From positions 1 through 64,000 of the forward strand of contig CARUPR010000008.1 of assembly GCA_949077035.1 (NCBI GenBank): DNA of 64,000 nt. Reading direction: 5' to 3'. Source of the DNA: an uncultured Eubacteriales bacterium (GTDB taxonomy: Bacteria; Bacillota; Clostridia; Christensenellales; UBA1242). Of the stretch, positions 9,498 through 17,907 are shown one piece after another. Position numbers and translations under genes: made by a program. Each line of letters starts with the position of its first letter. Position 1 is the stretch's first letter. The notes under the pieces were generated by a model. The model did not search any database. It saw nothing but the letters and a program-made list of their open reading frames with translations, and was not told the DNA's origin.

Positions 9498-10163
9498 ATG
9501 AAAAATAATATTTATGTTTCTGTTTCAACAGACCCCATCAAAGAATATCAGAAGGTGGTGGAGTATGCAAAAAGTCTGCAAGGAATTGCCGACCTTATAC
9601 ATTGTGATGTCAAAGATGGGGTTTTTGTTTCAAGCAAAAATTTTGATGCCGGACTTACTCGAAATATAAATCAAAACTGCTTGACAATGCTTGATGTCCA
9701 TCTTATGTGCAGTGAGCCGCTTAAGATGATTGACGACTATCTTAAAGCGGGTGCAAATATAGTCACCATTCATTATGAAGCTTTTGAAGATAAAAATGAT
9801 ATTGTGCTTGCATTGAATAAGTTGAAAGATGCCAAAGCTTTGGCTGGGCTTGCAATTAAACCTGAAACTGAGATAAAGGAAATAAAGATGTTTTTGCATG
9901 ATTTTGATATCATTCTTGTTTTGGGTGTTCAGCCTGGTGCAAGTGGTCAAAAATTCATTCCTTCCGCACTTGATAAAATCAAACTGCTTGATGAGATAAG
10001 AGAAAAGAATGATTTTAAATTTAAAATTGAAGTGGATGGAGGAGTAAGTGTTGATAATGCTCAAGAACTTATTTCGGCAGGTGCTGATATTTTGGTGAGT
10101 GGAAGTTTTATTTATAAAGCGCAAGATAGGCAGGCTGCCATCAATAGTTTGAAAGGAAGATAA
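9498..10163 (+). CDS. rpe: Ribulose-phosphate 3-epimerase
   Basis: Interconverts ribulose 5-phosphate and xylulose 5-phosphate in the pentose phosphate pathway. The 221-residue TIM barrel has the expected metal and catalytic positions in HCDVKDGVF, DVHLM, VLGVQPGASGQKF and EVDGGVSVDNA, plus the phosphate-binding SGSF near the end. The start has GGGAGAAG upstream. The gene follows rsgA as in many Firmicutes. Confidence 0.95.
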   Translation: MKNNIYVSVSTDPIKEYQKVVEYAKSLQGIADLIHCDVKDGVFVSSKNFDAGLTRNINQNCLTMLDVHLMCSEPLKMIDDYLKAGANIVTIHYEAFEDKNDIVLALNKLKDAKALAGLAIKPETEIKEIKMFLHDFDIILVLGVQPGASGQKFIPSALDKIKLLDEIREKNDFKFKIEVDGGVSVDNAQELISAGADILVSGSFIYKAQDRQAAINSLKGR

Positions 10164-10168
10164 TGCAT

Positions 10169-10315
10169 GCAAAATAGGTTGGAGGGCGCTCGGGGACGAG
10201 AGTCAACCTTTGAATGAGACATTCAAAGGTTTGTTCACGGCAGTGAACAGCTTGACGGAAGGTCAAGCACTCTCGTCCCCGTCCCCGCACCAATTTGGTA
10301 ACAAACGCAAAATAG
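10169..10315. repeat. GC-rich four-way-junction element flanked by 9-bp direct repeats
   Basis: Outer arms at 10192-10203 and 10269-10280 pair perfectly over 12 bp and enclose three perfect hairpins: 10205-10231 (12 bp, 3-base loop), 10233-10248 (6 bp, loop GGCA) and 10250-10268 (7 bp, loop GGAAG). Single unpaired bases separate the helices. AGGTTGG at 10176-10182 can also pair with CCAATTT at 10290-10296. The 9-mer GCAAAATAG occurs at 10169-10177 and 10307-10315, like a target-site duplication. GC content is far above the surroundings. It could be a small inserted element, a structured RNA, or both; no known family is recognised. Confidence 0.7.
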
Positions 10316-10358
10316 AAAAAATCAAATTCAAAAATACAAAATAAAAAAATATAAAAAT

Positions 10359-10387
10359 ATCTTCAAAATTGCTTGAAGATTTTTTTT
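10359..10387 (+). terminator. Rho-independent terminator after rpe
   Basis: ATCTTCAA and TTGAAGAT form an 8-bp stem with a 6-base loop, followed by seven T's. The 3' arm also contains the -35 box proposed for ppdK. Confidence 0.75.
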
Positions 10388-10401
10388 AAATGAGCTATAA
10401 T
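10373..10401 (+). promoter_or_regulatory. ppdK promoter
   Basis: TTGAAG at 10373-10378 and TATAAT at 10396-10401 are separated by 17 bp. The start codon lies 30 bp further on, behind AAGGAG. Confidence 0.65.
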
Positions 10402-10430
10402 TTAAGGGTAGATTATAAAAAGGAGAAAAT

Positions 10431-13055
10431 ATGAAACAATTTGTTTATTTGTTTAAAGAAGCTGATGGAAAAAATAAAGCTCTCTTTGGTGGCAAAGGCG
10501 CAAACCTTGCTGAAATGACAAATCTCGGTATGCCTGTTCCTCAAGGCTTTACCATTACAACTGAGGCCTGCACTCAGTATTATAAAGACGGCAAAAAAAT
10601 CAATGAATCAATTATGTCGCAAATCGAAAACAAACTTAATGACCTTGAAAAGATGACAGGCAAGAAGTTTGGTGACAAGAAAAATCCTCTTCTTGTATCT
10701 GTTCGTTCAGGAGCTAGAGTTTCTATGCCTGGTATGATGGATACAATCCTCAACCTTGGTCTTAATGACGAAGTTGTTGAAGGTCTTGCAAAACTTACAA
10801 ACAATGCAAGATTTGCTTATGACTCATATAGAAGATTTATCCAAATGTTCTCAGATGTTGTAATGCAACAAGAAAAATCAAAATATGAAAGAATTCTTGA
10901 CAAAGTTAAGGAAGAAAAGGGTGTTGAATTTGATAAAGACCTCACCGCTGAAGACCTTAAAGAAATCGTAAATATGTTTAAAGAGCTTTACAAAAAAGCT
11001 CAGGGCGAAGAATTCCCACAAGAACCTCGTATCCAACTTATCGAAGCTGTTAAGGCTGTATTCCGTTCTTGGGATAATGACAGAGCAAATGTCTATAGAA
11101 GAATGCATGACATCCCTTATGAATGGGGAACTGCTGTCAATGTTCAATCAATGGTATTTGGAAACATGGGTGAAACCTCAGGAACAGGTGTTGCCTTCTC
11201 TCGTAACCCTGCAACTGGTGAAAACAAACTCTATGGTGAATATCTTATGAATGCTCAAGGCGAAGACGTTGTTGCTGGTATCAGAACTCCACTTCCAATT
11301 TCAAGTCTTGAAAAACAAAATCCAAAGGTTTATAAAGAATTTGCTGATATTGCAAAGAAACTTGAAAAACACAACAAAGATATGCAAGATATGGAGTTTA
11401 CTATCGAAAATGGCAAACTTTATATGCTTCAAACAAGAAATGGTAAAAGAACTGCTAAGGCAGCATTGAAAGTTGCTGTAGACCTTGTAAGCGAAGGTAT
11501 GATTACAGAAAAAGAAGCTCTTATGATGCTTGACCCAAAACAACTTGATGCTCTCTTGCACCCACAATTTGATGATGCCGCTTTGAAGAAAGCGACTCCA
11601 ATCGCAGAAGCTCTTCCTGCATCACCTGGTGCAGCTTGTGGTAAAATCTATTTTACAGCTGAAAAAGCAAAAGAAATGTCTGCAACTGAAAAGGTTGTTC
11701 TCGTTCGTCTTGAAACTTCACCAGAAGATATTGAGGGTATGGCTGTAAGTCAAGGTGTATTGACTGCTCGTGGTGGTATGACTTCTCACGCTGCCGTTGT
11801 TGCTCGTGGTATGGGAACTGCCTGCGTTGCTGGTTGCAGTGCAATTAAGTTTGCTGATGATGAAAAATCTTTCACTCTTGGCGGAAAGGTATATCATGAA
11901 GGAGATGATATCTCTTTTGATGGCTCAACTGGAAAAATCTATGATGGTATTATGGCTACAGAACCTGCTAAGATTTCAGGTGAGTTTGCTACTATTATGG
12001 AATGGGCAGACAAATATCGTGCAATGCAAGTTCGCACAAATGCCGATAATCCAAAAGATGCAAGAAATGCATTCAATTTCGGTGCTCAAGGTGTAGGTCT
12101 TTGCAGAACAGAACATATGTTCTTTGAAGCTGACAGAATCCCTGCGGTAAGAGAAATGATTGTTTCTTCAACTGTTGAAGAAAGAAAGAAAGCTCTTGCA
12201 AAACTTCTTCCTATGCAAAGAAAAGACTTTATCGGAATTTATAAGGCAATGGAAGGACTTCCTGTTACTATCCGTTTCCTTGACCCACCACTTCATGAGT
12301 TCTTACCTCACGAAAATAGTGAAATCAGAGCTCTCGCTGAAGAAATGGGAATCACTTTTGATAAATTAAAACAAACAGTTGCTGACCTTCACGAATTCAA
12401 CCCAATGATGGGACACCGTGGACTTAGACTTGCAGTAACTTATCCTGAAATTGCTGAAATGCAAACTCAAGCGGTTATTGAAGCTGCAATTGATGTAAAC
12501 AAAGAAATGGGCTTCAAAATTGTTCCTGAAATTATGATTCCTCTTACTTGTGATTCAAAAGAATTTAAGTATGTTCGCGACATCGTTGCAAACAAGGCTG
12601 ATGAAATTATCAGAGAAAATGGTGTTGAACTTAGCTATAAGATAGGAACTATGATTGAAATTCCTCGTGCTGCATTGACAGCTGATGAAGTTGCCAATAG
12701 CGCTGAATTCTTCTCATTCGGAACTAATGACCTTACTCAAATGACTTATGGATTTAGTCGTGATGACTCAAGTAAATTCCTTGATGTATATTATTCTAAG
12801 AAGATATTTGAAAGCGACCCATTTGCAAGAATCGACCAAAATGGTGTTGGCAAACTTGTTAAGATGGCAAGCGAACTTGGAAGAAAGGCAAGACCTGATA
12901 TCAAACTTGGTATCTGTGGTGAACATGGTGGTGACCCATCAAGTGTAGAATTCTGCCATAACTGCGGACTTACCTATGTATCTTGCTCTCCATTCAGAGT
13001 TCCAATTGCAAGACTTGCTGCAGCTCAAGCAAATATCAAAAATCCAAGAAGATAA
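10431..13055 (+). CDS. ppdK: Pyruvate, phosphate dikinase
   Basis: Interconverts pyruvate, ATP and phosphate with phosphoenolpyruvate, AMP and pyrophosphate; in anaerobes it often serves glycolysis. The 874 residues are full length. The nucleotide-binding region begins GGKGANLAEM. The swivelling domain has the phosphorylated His in GGMTSHAAVVARGMGTACV. The PEP-binding barrel carries RTEHMFF, GTMIEIPRA, FGTNDLTQM and the catalytic Cys in GICGEHGGD. Codon use is richer in CTT/CTC and C-ending codons than in its neighbours, as expected for high expression. It has its own promoter and terminator. Confidence 0.98.
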   Translation: MKQFVYLFKEADGKNKALFGGKGANLAEMTNLGMPVPQGFTITTEACTQYYKDGKKINESIMSQIENKLNDLEKMTGKKFGDKKNPLLVSVRSGARVSMPGMMDTILNLGLNDEVVEGLAKLTNNARFAYDSYRRFIQMFSDVVMQQEKSKYERILDKVKEEKGVEFDKDLTAEDLKEIVNMFKELYKKAQGEEFPQEPRIQLIEAVKAVFRSWDNDRANVYRRMHDIPYEWGTAVNVQSMVFGNMGETSGTGVAFSRNPATGENKLYGEYLMNAQGEDVVAGIRTPLPISSLEKQNPKVYKEFADIAKKLEKHNKDMQDMEFTIENGKLYMLQTRNGKRTAKAALKVAVDLVSEGMITEKEALMMLDPKQLDALLHPQFDDAALKKATPIAEALPASPGAACGKIYFTAEKAKEMSATEKVVLVRLETSPEDIEGMAVSQGVLTARGGMTSHAAVVARGMGTACVAGCSAIKFADDEKSFTLGGKVYHEGDDISFDGSTGKIYDGIMATEPAKISGEFATIMEWADKYRAMQVRTNADNPKDARNAFNFGAQGVGLCRTEHMFFEADRIPAVREMIVSSTVEERKKALAKLLPMQRKDFIGIYKAMEGLPVTIRFLDPPLHEFLPHENSEIRALAEEMGITFDKLKQTVADLHEFNPMMGHRGLRLAVTYPEIAEMQTQAVIEAAIDVNKEMGFKIVPEIMIPLTCDSKEFKYVRDIVANKADEIIRENGVELSYKIGTMIEIPRAALTADEVANSAEFFSFGTNDLTQMTYGFSRDDSSKFLDVYYSKKIFESDPFARIDQNGVGKLVKMASELGRKARPDIKLGICGEHGGDPSSVEFCHNCGLTYVSCSPFRVPIARLAAAQANIKNPRR

Positions 13056-13106
13056 TTGGATGTTTGGTTGACAATAGCATATAACAATTTTTATAAAATA
13101 AAAAAG

Positions 13107-13129
13107 TGGGCATAATTTGCCCATTTTTC
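13107..13129 (+). terminator. ppdK terminator
   Basis: TGGGCA and TGCCCA stem, 5-base loop, then TTTTTCTTT. Confidence 0.8.
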
Positions 13130-13296
13130 TTTATGAATGCAAGACAGTCAGGAATAAAGAGAGTGTTATTTTTAGGAACGCAAGATAGGCAGAGCGTGAG
13201 TGCTATGTTTAGGAACGCAAGATTATCTTATCACTTAAAAGTTTGGTTTATATTTATAGCACAAGCAAAGAGGGTGATGATATTAATAAAAATATA
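13130..13296. other. Non-coding stretch with a short direct repeat
   Basis: The spacer between ppdK and the next gene has no convincing gene. The words TTTAGGAACGCAAGAT occur twice about 36 bp apart, at roughly 13170 and 13208. A 63-codon open frame here lacks a ribosome site and is not called. Confidence 0.5.
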
Positions 13297-13325
13297 AAAC
13301 CATCGGAAAATCCGATGGTTTTTAC
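13297..13325. terminator. Bidirectional terminator
   Basis: AAACCATCGGA and TCCGATGGTTT form an 11-bp perfect stem with an AAA loop. A-rich and T-rich flanks suit both strands, and it would end the minus-strand gene to its right. Confidence 0.75.
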
Positions 13326-13387
13326 AATATTTTAAATATAATTATTTATTAATTTTATTTTAAAAATTTCTGTTTAAAGATTATATT

Positions 13388-13990
13388 TTAAAAGAATGTG
13401 TTGTATTCTTCATTATAGTCAACATAATCTTTAGATTCTTCAACAGTTTTGTTTGTTGCTTCTTTAACTTTTTTAGGTGCTTTAGCAGCTTTTGTATTGT
13501 TTTTTTTATAAACTTCAATAGCGTGACCATTTGAATCATTGATTACAAAGTTTTGTCCGCTATAACCATATTTCTTTAATTCTTCAATACATTCCAAAGC
13601 AACATCAATATTTGCAAAGAAACCTTTATTAAAAATCTCTGTATCGCGGAAAGTCACTCTTCTTTTTTCGGTAAGATAAACATAATCATTGTTATCTACT
13701 GGTTCTGCATTTTTCAAAAGTTCATCATTTTCTCTGTATTTTTTATTGTTTAATTCTTCTTTTGCACGTTTTTTGCATCTGTCAAGGATATATTCCTCTC
13801 CATAATAATACAACTCTTGTTCAGTGCGAGTTTTATTATAAAGGTCTAATGCATAATCGCGAATTTCTTTTTGTGTTGGCATTATAACATAGTTTATAAA
13901 TTCTTCTTTTGATTCAAAAATTGGATTTTTTTCTTTTATGCCAAGGCAATAAATATTGTCGTTTAATTTTGATGCTTCAATATATTTCAT
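13388..13990 (-). CDS. Hypothetical protein
   Basis: A 200-residue protein that I do not recognise. The ATG has TAGGAGGT upstream. It is helical and charged, with a central segment (TEKRRVTFRDTEIFNKGFFA) and a predicted beta-alpha unit near residues 120-165 (ECIEELKKYGYSGQNFVI). The tail, about residues 168-190, is rich in Lys and Ala and then acidic. There is no signal peptide or membrane segment. It stands alone, with terminators on its downstream side and a divergent rpoZ upstream. Confidence 0.7.
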   Translation of the reverse strand: MKYIEASKLNDNIYCLGIKEKNPIFESKEEFINYVIMPTQKEIRDYALDLYNKTRTEQELYYYGEEYILDRCKKRAKEELNNKKYRENDELLKNAEPVDNNDYVYLTEKRRVTFRDTEIFNKGFFANIDVALECIEELKKYGYSGQNFVINDSNGHAIEVYKKNNTKAAKAPKKVKEATNKTVEESKDYVDYNEEYNTFF

Positions 13991-14181
13991 AATATACCTC
14001 CTAGTATTTCAATATTAATTATATCAAATTTTTAGTGATTTGTCAAGGTAGCAAATAAATTATTATATCAATAATTTTATTTATGTTTTTGAAATTTATA
14101 AGTTTTTTGCCAATAAAGTTAATCAAAAATTTAAGATAGACTTTTTAGTTGCTGTGCAATTTAAAAATAATATAAAATTTC

Positions 14182-14210
14182 TTTACTTTTTGAAAAAGAT
14201 GTGTTACAAT
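14182..14210 (+). promoter_or_regulatory. rpoZ promoter
   Basis: TTTACT at 14182-14187 and TACAAT at 14205-14210 with a 17-bp spacer, followed by AGAGGTG before the start codon. Confidence 0.5.
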
Positions 14211-14243
14211 ATGATAGCAAAATAATAAAAGAGGTGAATTTTT

Positions 14244-14438
14244 ATGATGATTGAACCATCTATAGACAAACTTTTAAGTCAAACAAAAGGTAATAAATAT
14301 ATTTTATGCAATGTTGTATCAAAAAGAGCCAACGAAATTGAAAGCGTAAGAAGGTTGGAACTTGCCGACCAAGACAAAAAGGCTATCAGTATTGCTTGTG
14401 AAGAAGTTGCAACAGGCAAGGTAAAATATAAAAGATAA
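14244..14438 (+). CDS. rpoZ: RNA polymerase omega subunit
   Basis: A 64-residue protein matching RpoZ: MIEPSIDKLL at the start, then SKRANEI and a downstream IACEEVATGKV, all typical of the omega fold that helps assemble the beta' subunit. In many Firmicutes rpoZ follows gmk and precedes coaBC-priA. Here it is a single gene with its own promoter and terminator, about 9 kb after priA and on the same strand. Confidence 0.9.
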   Translation: MMIEPSIDKLLSQTKGNKYILCNVVSKRANEIESVRRLELADQDKKAISIACEEVATGKVKYKR

Positions 14439-14562
14439 TTTATTTTTAAGATAAATTGATTTTATAAGAAAGATTTAGAATTTTTAATAATGCTTGTTAT
14501 TCTTACAAATTTTATTTATATAATTTTCTTTGCTAAAATAGATTAATATAAATTTGCAAATA

Positions 14563-14589
14563 AAAAACACCAGTTATATGGTGTTTTTT
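14563..14589 (+). terminator. rpoZ terminator
   Basis: AAAACACCA and TGGTGTTTT form a 9-bp stem with a 6-base loop, ending in T's. Confidence 0.8.
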
Positions 14590-14676
14590 ATTGTTTTATA
14601 AATTTTTTATTTTAAATTTGTAATGAAATTTTTAATTAATCAAAATTGATTTATCAAACCAAGCGTCAACGGGAAC

Positions 14677-16032
14677 TTATTTTATCATTTCTTCTTCATG
14701 GCTGATATATGTCTCATCTTTTAAAGTTTCAATCTCATCACAATAGCTTTTTTCACTTTTAACTTTGTTGTGAAGTTCAACATCGGCAGTGTATATATCC
14801 TTTGCAAATTTTTCATTCCATGCAAAATGATTGCTGTCATAGATGACTTGCCCATGGGCCTTTACATCTGCTCCTTCAATATCTCTAGCATAAAAATAAT
14901 TCCATTTTAAGTTTTTGCTGTCAATTATGATTTGACCTAGGCCTTTGATATCGGCATCTTTGATATGCTTTGCAAAATAATAGCACCATTCAGGGGATTT
15001 TGAATCTTTTATTATCTGTTCATGTAATTTTATATCTGCACCTTTAATGTCTTTTGCATATAAAAAATTGACTTTTATATCTTTGCTTTTGGCGATTTTT
15101 CTTCCATGGGCTTCTATATCTGCACCTTTAATAGAGCTTGCAAAAATATAGTTCCATTTTGGGTCATTGTTGTTTAATACCACTTTTTCATGGGCATATA
15201 TATCTGCTATCTTTATATTTTGGGCAAAGAGGGTGTTGATAGAAGGGTCATTTGTTTCAATAACAACTTGTTCATGCTTTTTAAAATGAGCCCTTGTTTT
15301 GAATATTTGGGCAAACAGGTAGTTGTAATAAGGGTCTTTGCTGTCTACAATTGCTTGAGATAGCGCTTTGATATCTGCATTTTTGACATTTGTTGCAAAT
15401 TGATAAATTGCTTTAAGGTCATTGCTTTCAATAACTTTTTGCATAAAAAGTTCTTTATCGGCACCAGGAATTTCATTTGCAAAAGAAATAATCCAATCTA
15501 AATTATTGCTTTCAACAACAGCTTGTTGATGAGCTTTTATGTCACAACCTTTGATATTCTTTGCTGCTAAAAAGTTGTAATATACATCTTTGTTTTCGAT
15601 TATAACATTGCAGTGAGCGATTTTGTCGCTGCCTTCAGTCATGAGGGCGAAATCGTAATTATTTTTAATATCTTTGTTTTCAATTATGACCTTTCCATGA
15701 GCCTTGATATCAGCACCTGGAATAGTTTGGGCAAACATAATATTCCATTCATCATTTTTGCTGTCAATGATAACCTTTCCATGTGCTTTGTCATCGGCAC
15801 CAATCACATTTTTTGCTGCTAAGACATTAAAAAGGCAATCTTTGCTATCTATAATGACTTGAAGATGTTTTGCTTTATCAGCAAAAGGTATATTCATGAC
15901 AAATTGATAGCATAGTTTTGGGTCTTTTGAATTTAAAATTTGATATTCAATATCATATACCTCATCACACTTGCCATATCTTTCATATAGTTTTTTTGCT
16001 TTTTGAACTAAATTCTCATTATTGTCTATCAT
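14677..16032 (-). CDS. 28-residue solenoid-repeat protein, copy A
   Basis: 451 residues made of about 14 repeats of 28 residues after a short N-terminal helix. Each repeat reads roughly: two or three hydrophobics, then (D/E)S(K/N)(D/N), an aromatic near position 12, FA, a short linker, GAD, and AH(G/E)(K/Q). The period and the FA...GAD...H spacing suggest paired helices stacked as an open solenoid, probably for protein binding. There is no signal peptide or membrane segment. The last 30 residues are acidic. It lies 38 bp downstream of paralogue B, likely in one operon. The family is not recognised. Confidence 0.75.
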   Translation of the reverse strand: MIDNNENLVQKAKKLYERYGKCDEVYDIEYQILNSKDPKLCYQFVMNIPFADKAKHLQVIIDSKDCLFNVLAAKNVIGADDKAHGKVIIDSKNDEWNIMFAQTIPGADIKAHGKVIIENKDIKNNYDFALMTEGSDKIAHCNVIIENKDVYYNFLAAKNIKGCDIKAHQQAVVESNNLDWIISFANEIPGADKELFMQKVIESNDLKAIYQFATNVKNADIKALSQAIVDSKDPYYNYLFAQIFKTRAHFKKHEQVVIETNDPSINTLFAQNIKIADIYAHEKVVLNNNDPKWNYIFASSIKGADIEAHGRKIAKSKDIKVNFLYAKDIKGADIKLHEQIIKDSKSPEWCYYFAKHIKDADIKGLGQIIIDSKNLKWNYFYARDIEGADVKAHGQVIYDSNHFAWNEKFAKDIYTADVELHNKVKSEKSYCDEIETLKDETYISHEEEMIK

Positions 16033-16070
16033 GTATCTACCTTTTATTTATATTTAAAGCTCGGTTAAAA

Positions 16071-17027
16071 TTATAGCTCGGTTTCTTCTTCCTTTCTTTC
16101 TGCAACTTTTTCTCTGACCAATTTAAATTGATTCATATGATAATAATCATTATTTTCTTTTATTACATTATAGTGGCCATCAATATCTGCACCATCAACT
16201 TCTAAAGCGAAATGAAAGTTTAAATAAGAATCATTTGATTCCTGGACAACTTTTCCATGAGCCAAAATGTCAGCATCAGGAATATTTTTTGCAAACCACA
16301 AACTGATTCGCGGATTTTTGCTGTTTAAGACTTTTTCTTCAAGCAATTTGACATTTGCGCCAGGTATTTTTGCGAAGAAACACATATATTCCAAATCATT
16401 CGACTTGATAATTGCATCTTGAAGAAGGTTTATATCAGCACCTTTTACATGAAGGGCAAACAGGTAGATATATTTAGGATTTTTTGCATTTATGACAACA
16501 TTGCAAAGGGCATTTATATCAGCACCTTTTACATGAGCCGCAAATTCATAACAAAATTCACTATTTTTGCTTTCCAGCATCACTTGCTCATGAAGTTTTA
16601 CATCGCAGCCTTTGATATCTCTGGCAAATGCAAAGTTGTAATATAAATCTTTGCTTTCAAAGACAACCTTGCCATGAGCTTGCGCATCTGCTTTTGGAAA
16701 AGCTTTTGCAAATTTATAATTCCATGTTGCATCTTTGCTTTGAAGGACAACTTGAGCATAGTCATCGATGTCATCAATTGGCAAACTATATGCAAGCAGG
16801 GTGTTTGCTTCAGGATTTCCACTTTCTAAAACAACTTGTTTATGCTTGCTTAGCACTTCAGGCTCTTTTAATAATTCTGCATATGTGAAAATGTTTATAA
16901 AATTAAAACTTAACATTGCATCATTAAATTCAAGCACTTTATCGCTAAGATTTTTTAATATTTTGCACATTCCAAATTTTTTATAAACAAATTTTGAATA
17001 TTTTAATAATTTTTCTTGTTTATTCAT
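16071..17027 (-). CDS. 28-residue solenoid-repeat protein, copy B
   Basis: 318 residues, a shorter paralogue of the gene downstream. The N-terminal 40 residues (KYSKFVYKKFGMCKILKNL) correspond to the start of copy A (KKLYERYGKCDEVYDIEY). About nine repeats of the same 28-residue unit follow, for example AKAFPKADAQAHGKVVFESK. The ATG has GAGAGGAA upstream. It comes first in the minus-strand pair and faces a divergent YgjV-like gene. Copy number differences between A and B indicate gain or loss of whole repeats. Function unknown. Confidence 0.75.
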   Translation of the reverse strand: MNKQEKLLKYSKFVYKKFGMCKILKNLSDKVLEFNDAMLSFNFINIFTYAELLKEPEVLSKHKQVVLESGNPEANTLLAYSLPIDDIDDYAQVVLQSKDATWNYKFAKAFPKADAQAHGKVVFESKDLYYNFAFARDIKGCDVKLHEQVMLESKNSEFCYEFAAHVKGADINALCNVVINAKNPKYIYLFALHVKGADINLLQDAIIKSNDLEYMCFFAKIPGANVKLLEEKVLNSKNPRISLWFAKNIPDADILAHGKVVQESNDSYLNFHFALEVDGADIDGHYNVIKENNDYYHMNQFKLVREKVAERKEEETEL

Positions 17028-17193
17028 ATTTCCTCTCTTTCAATAAGTTTACTATATTTATTATGATTTGTCAATATTGATTTGTTTTTTAATCAATTTA
17101 TACGACTTTGTTTTTTCATTTTTTTGGTGTAAATATTCATTTTTTTGGTGGCAATTATTGTGTTTGTTTTCTTTTTGAAATCTAAAGACAATA

Positions 17194-17222
17194 TTGCTTT
17201 TCGTCGAAAATTTTGTTATAAT
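17194..17222 (+). promoter_or_regulatory. Promoter placing the start site at or next to the ATG
   Basis: TTGCTT at 17194-17199 and TATAAT at 17217-17222, 17 bp apart. The ATG at 17229 is six bases after the -10 box, so transcription should start at or beside the start codon, leaving no room for a ribosome site. Confidence 0.6.
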
Positions 17223-17228
17223 ATCAAT

Positions 17229-17765
17229 ATGCAATTTATAATATCACAAATTTTAGGTGGAATTGCCTTAATTCTTGTTGGAATTTCTTATTTTTGCAAT
17301 AAGAAAACTTTTTTGCTTCTTCATACTTTTGCAAATATATTTTACGGGGCAGGTTTTGTTGTTTCCCTTTCTTTTGTTGCCGGAATAAACACTTTTATAA
17401 GCACTTTGAGGACGATTGTATTCTTTTTTTATGAAAGAAAAGGGAAAAATATCCCATATTATTATATTTTGATTTTTTCAATAATGTATATTCTGGTTGG
17501 CGCGCTTCTCTACAAATCACCATGGGATATCTTGACAACAATTTCACCAATTATGTTTACTGCTGCCATGACCCTTAGAAAGATGATTACCGTAAATTTT
17601 GTGATGTTGTTGCCAAACCTTATGCTTTTTACCTTCTGTATTTGCAATGCCTTTTATACTTCTTGCATTTTGGATGCGATAGAATCGATTATTATCATTG
17701 TTGCAATTGTCACATATTTTGTGAGAAAATATCGTGAGAAGAAGGAAATTTATAAGCTTATTTAA
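17229..17765 (+). CDS. YgjV-like inner-membrane protein, probably leaderless
   Basis: 178 residues from the preferred ATG (MQFIISQILGGIALILVGISY), with about six hydrophobic segments. The order (short helix pair, FCNKKTFLLLHTFANIFYGAGF, then FISTLRTIVFFFYERKGK) matches the YgjV family of small membrane proteins of unknown function. An upstream in-frame start at 17145 would have the promoter inside the gene and is rejected. No Shine-Dalgarno sequence precedes the ATG, consistent with leaderless translation. Confidence 0.75.
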   Translation: MQFIISQILGGIALILVGISYFCNKKTFLLLHTFANIFYGAGFVVSLSFVAGINTFISTLRTIVFFFYERKGKNIPYYYILIFSIMYILVGALLYKSPWDILTTISPIMFTAAMTLRKMITVNFVMLLPNLMLFTFCICNAFYTSCILDAIESIIIIVAIVTYFVRKYREKKEIYKLI

Positions 17766-17776
17766 ATTGTCAAAAA

Positions 17777-17805
17777 AAATACAGAAGATTATTCTGTATT
17801 TTTAG
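17777..17805 (+). terminator. Terminator after the YgjV-like gene
   Basis: AAATACAGAA and TTCTGTATTT, 10-bp stem, 5-base loop, T-rich tail. Confidence 0.75.
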
Positions 17806-17907
17806 TTTTTAAAAAGTTTGTTGATGAAACTGGACTTATTTTAAATTTTATTGGCAAAAAGGACTTAAAATTTATAAATTATTGAAAGATTTTGAAAGAG
17901 GACGATT

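Noticed and set aside
10176..10296. tRNA gene
   Set aside because: The cloverleaf shape is only superficial: a 12-bp outer stem, no T-loop, no D-loop consensus and no anticodon arm of the right size.
10176..10296. Simple rho-independent terminator of rpe
   Set aside because: Four helices and no T-run; a normal terminator lies further on at 10359-10387.
13106..13297. 63-codon plus-strand open frame
   Set aside because: It begins in the ppdK terminator, has no ribosome site and contains the direct repeat.
17145..17228. Longer start of the YgjV-like gene
   Set aside because: The promoter boxes lie inside the proposed extension and the extra residues are not typical of the family.
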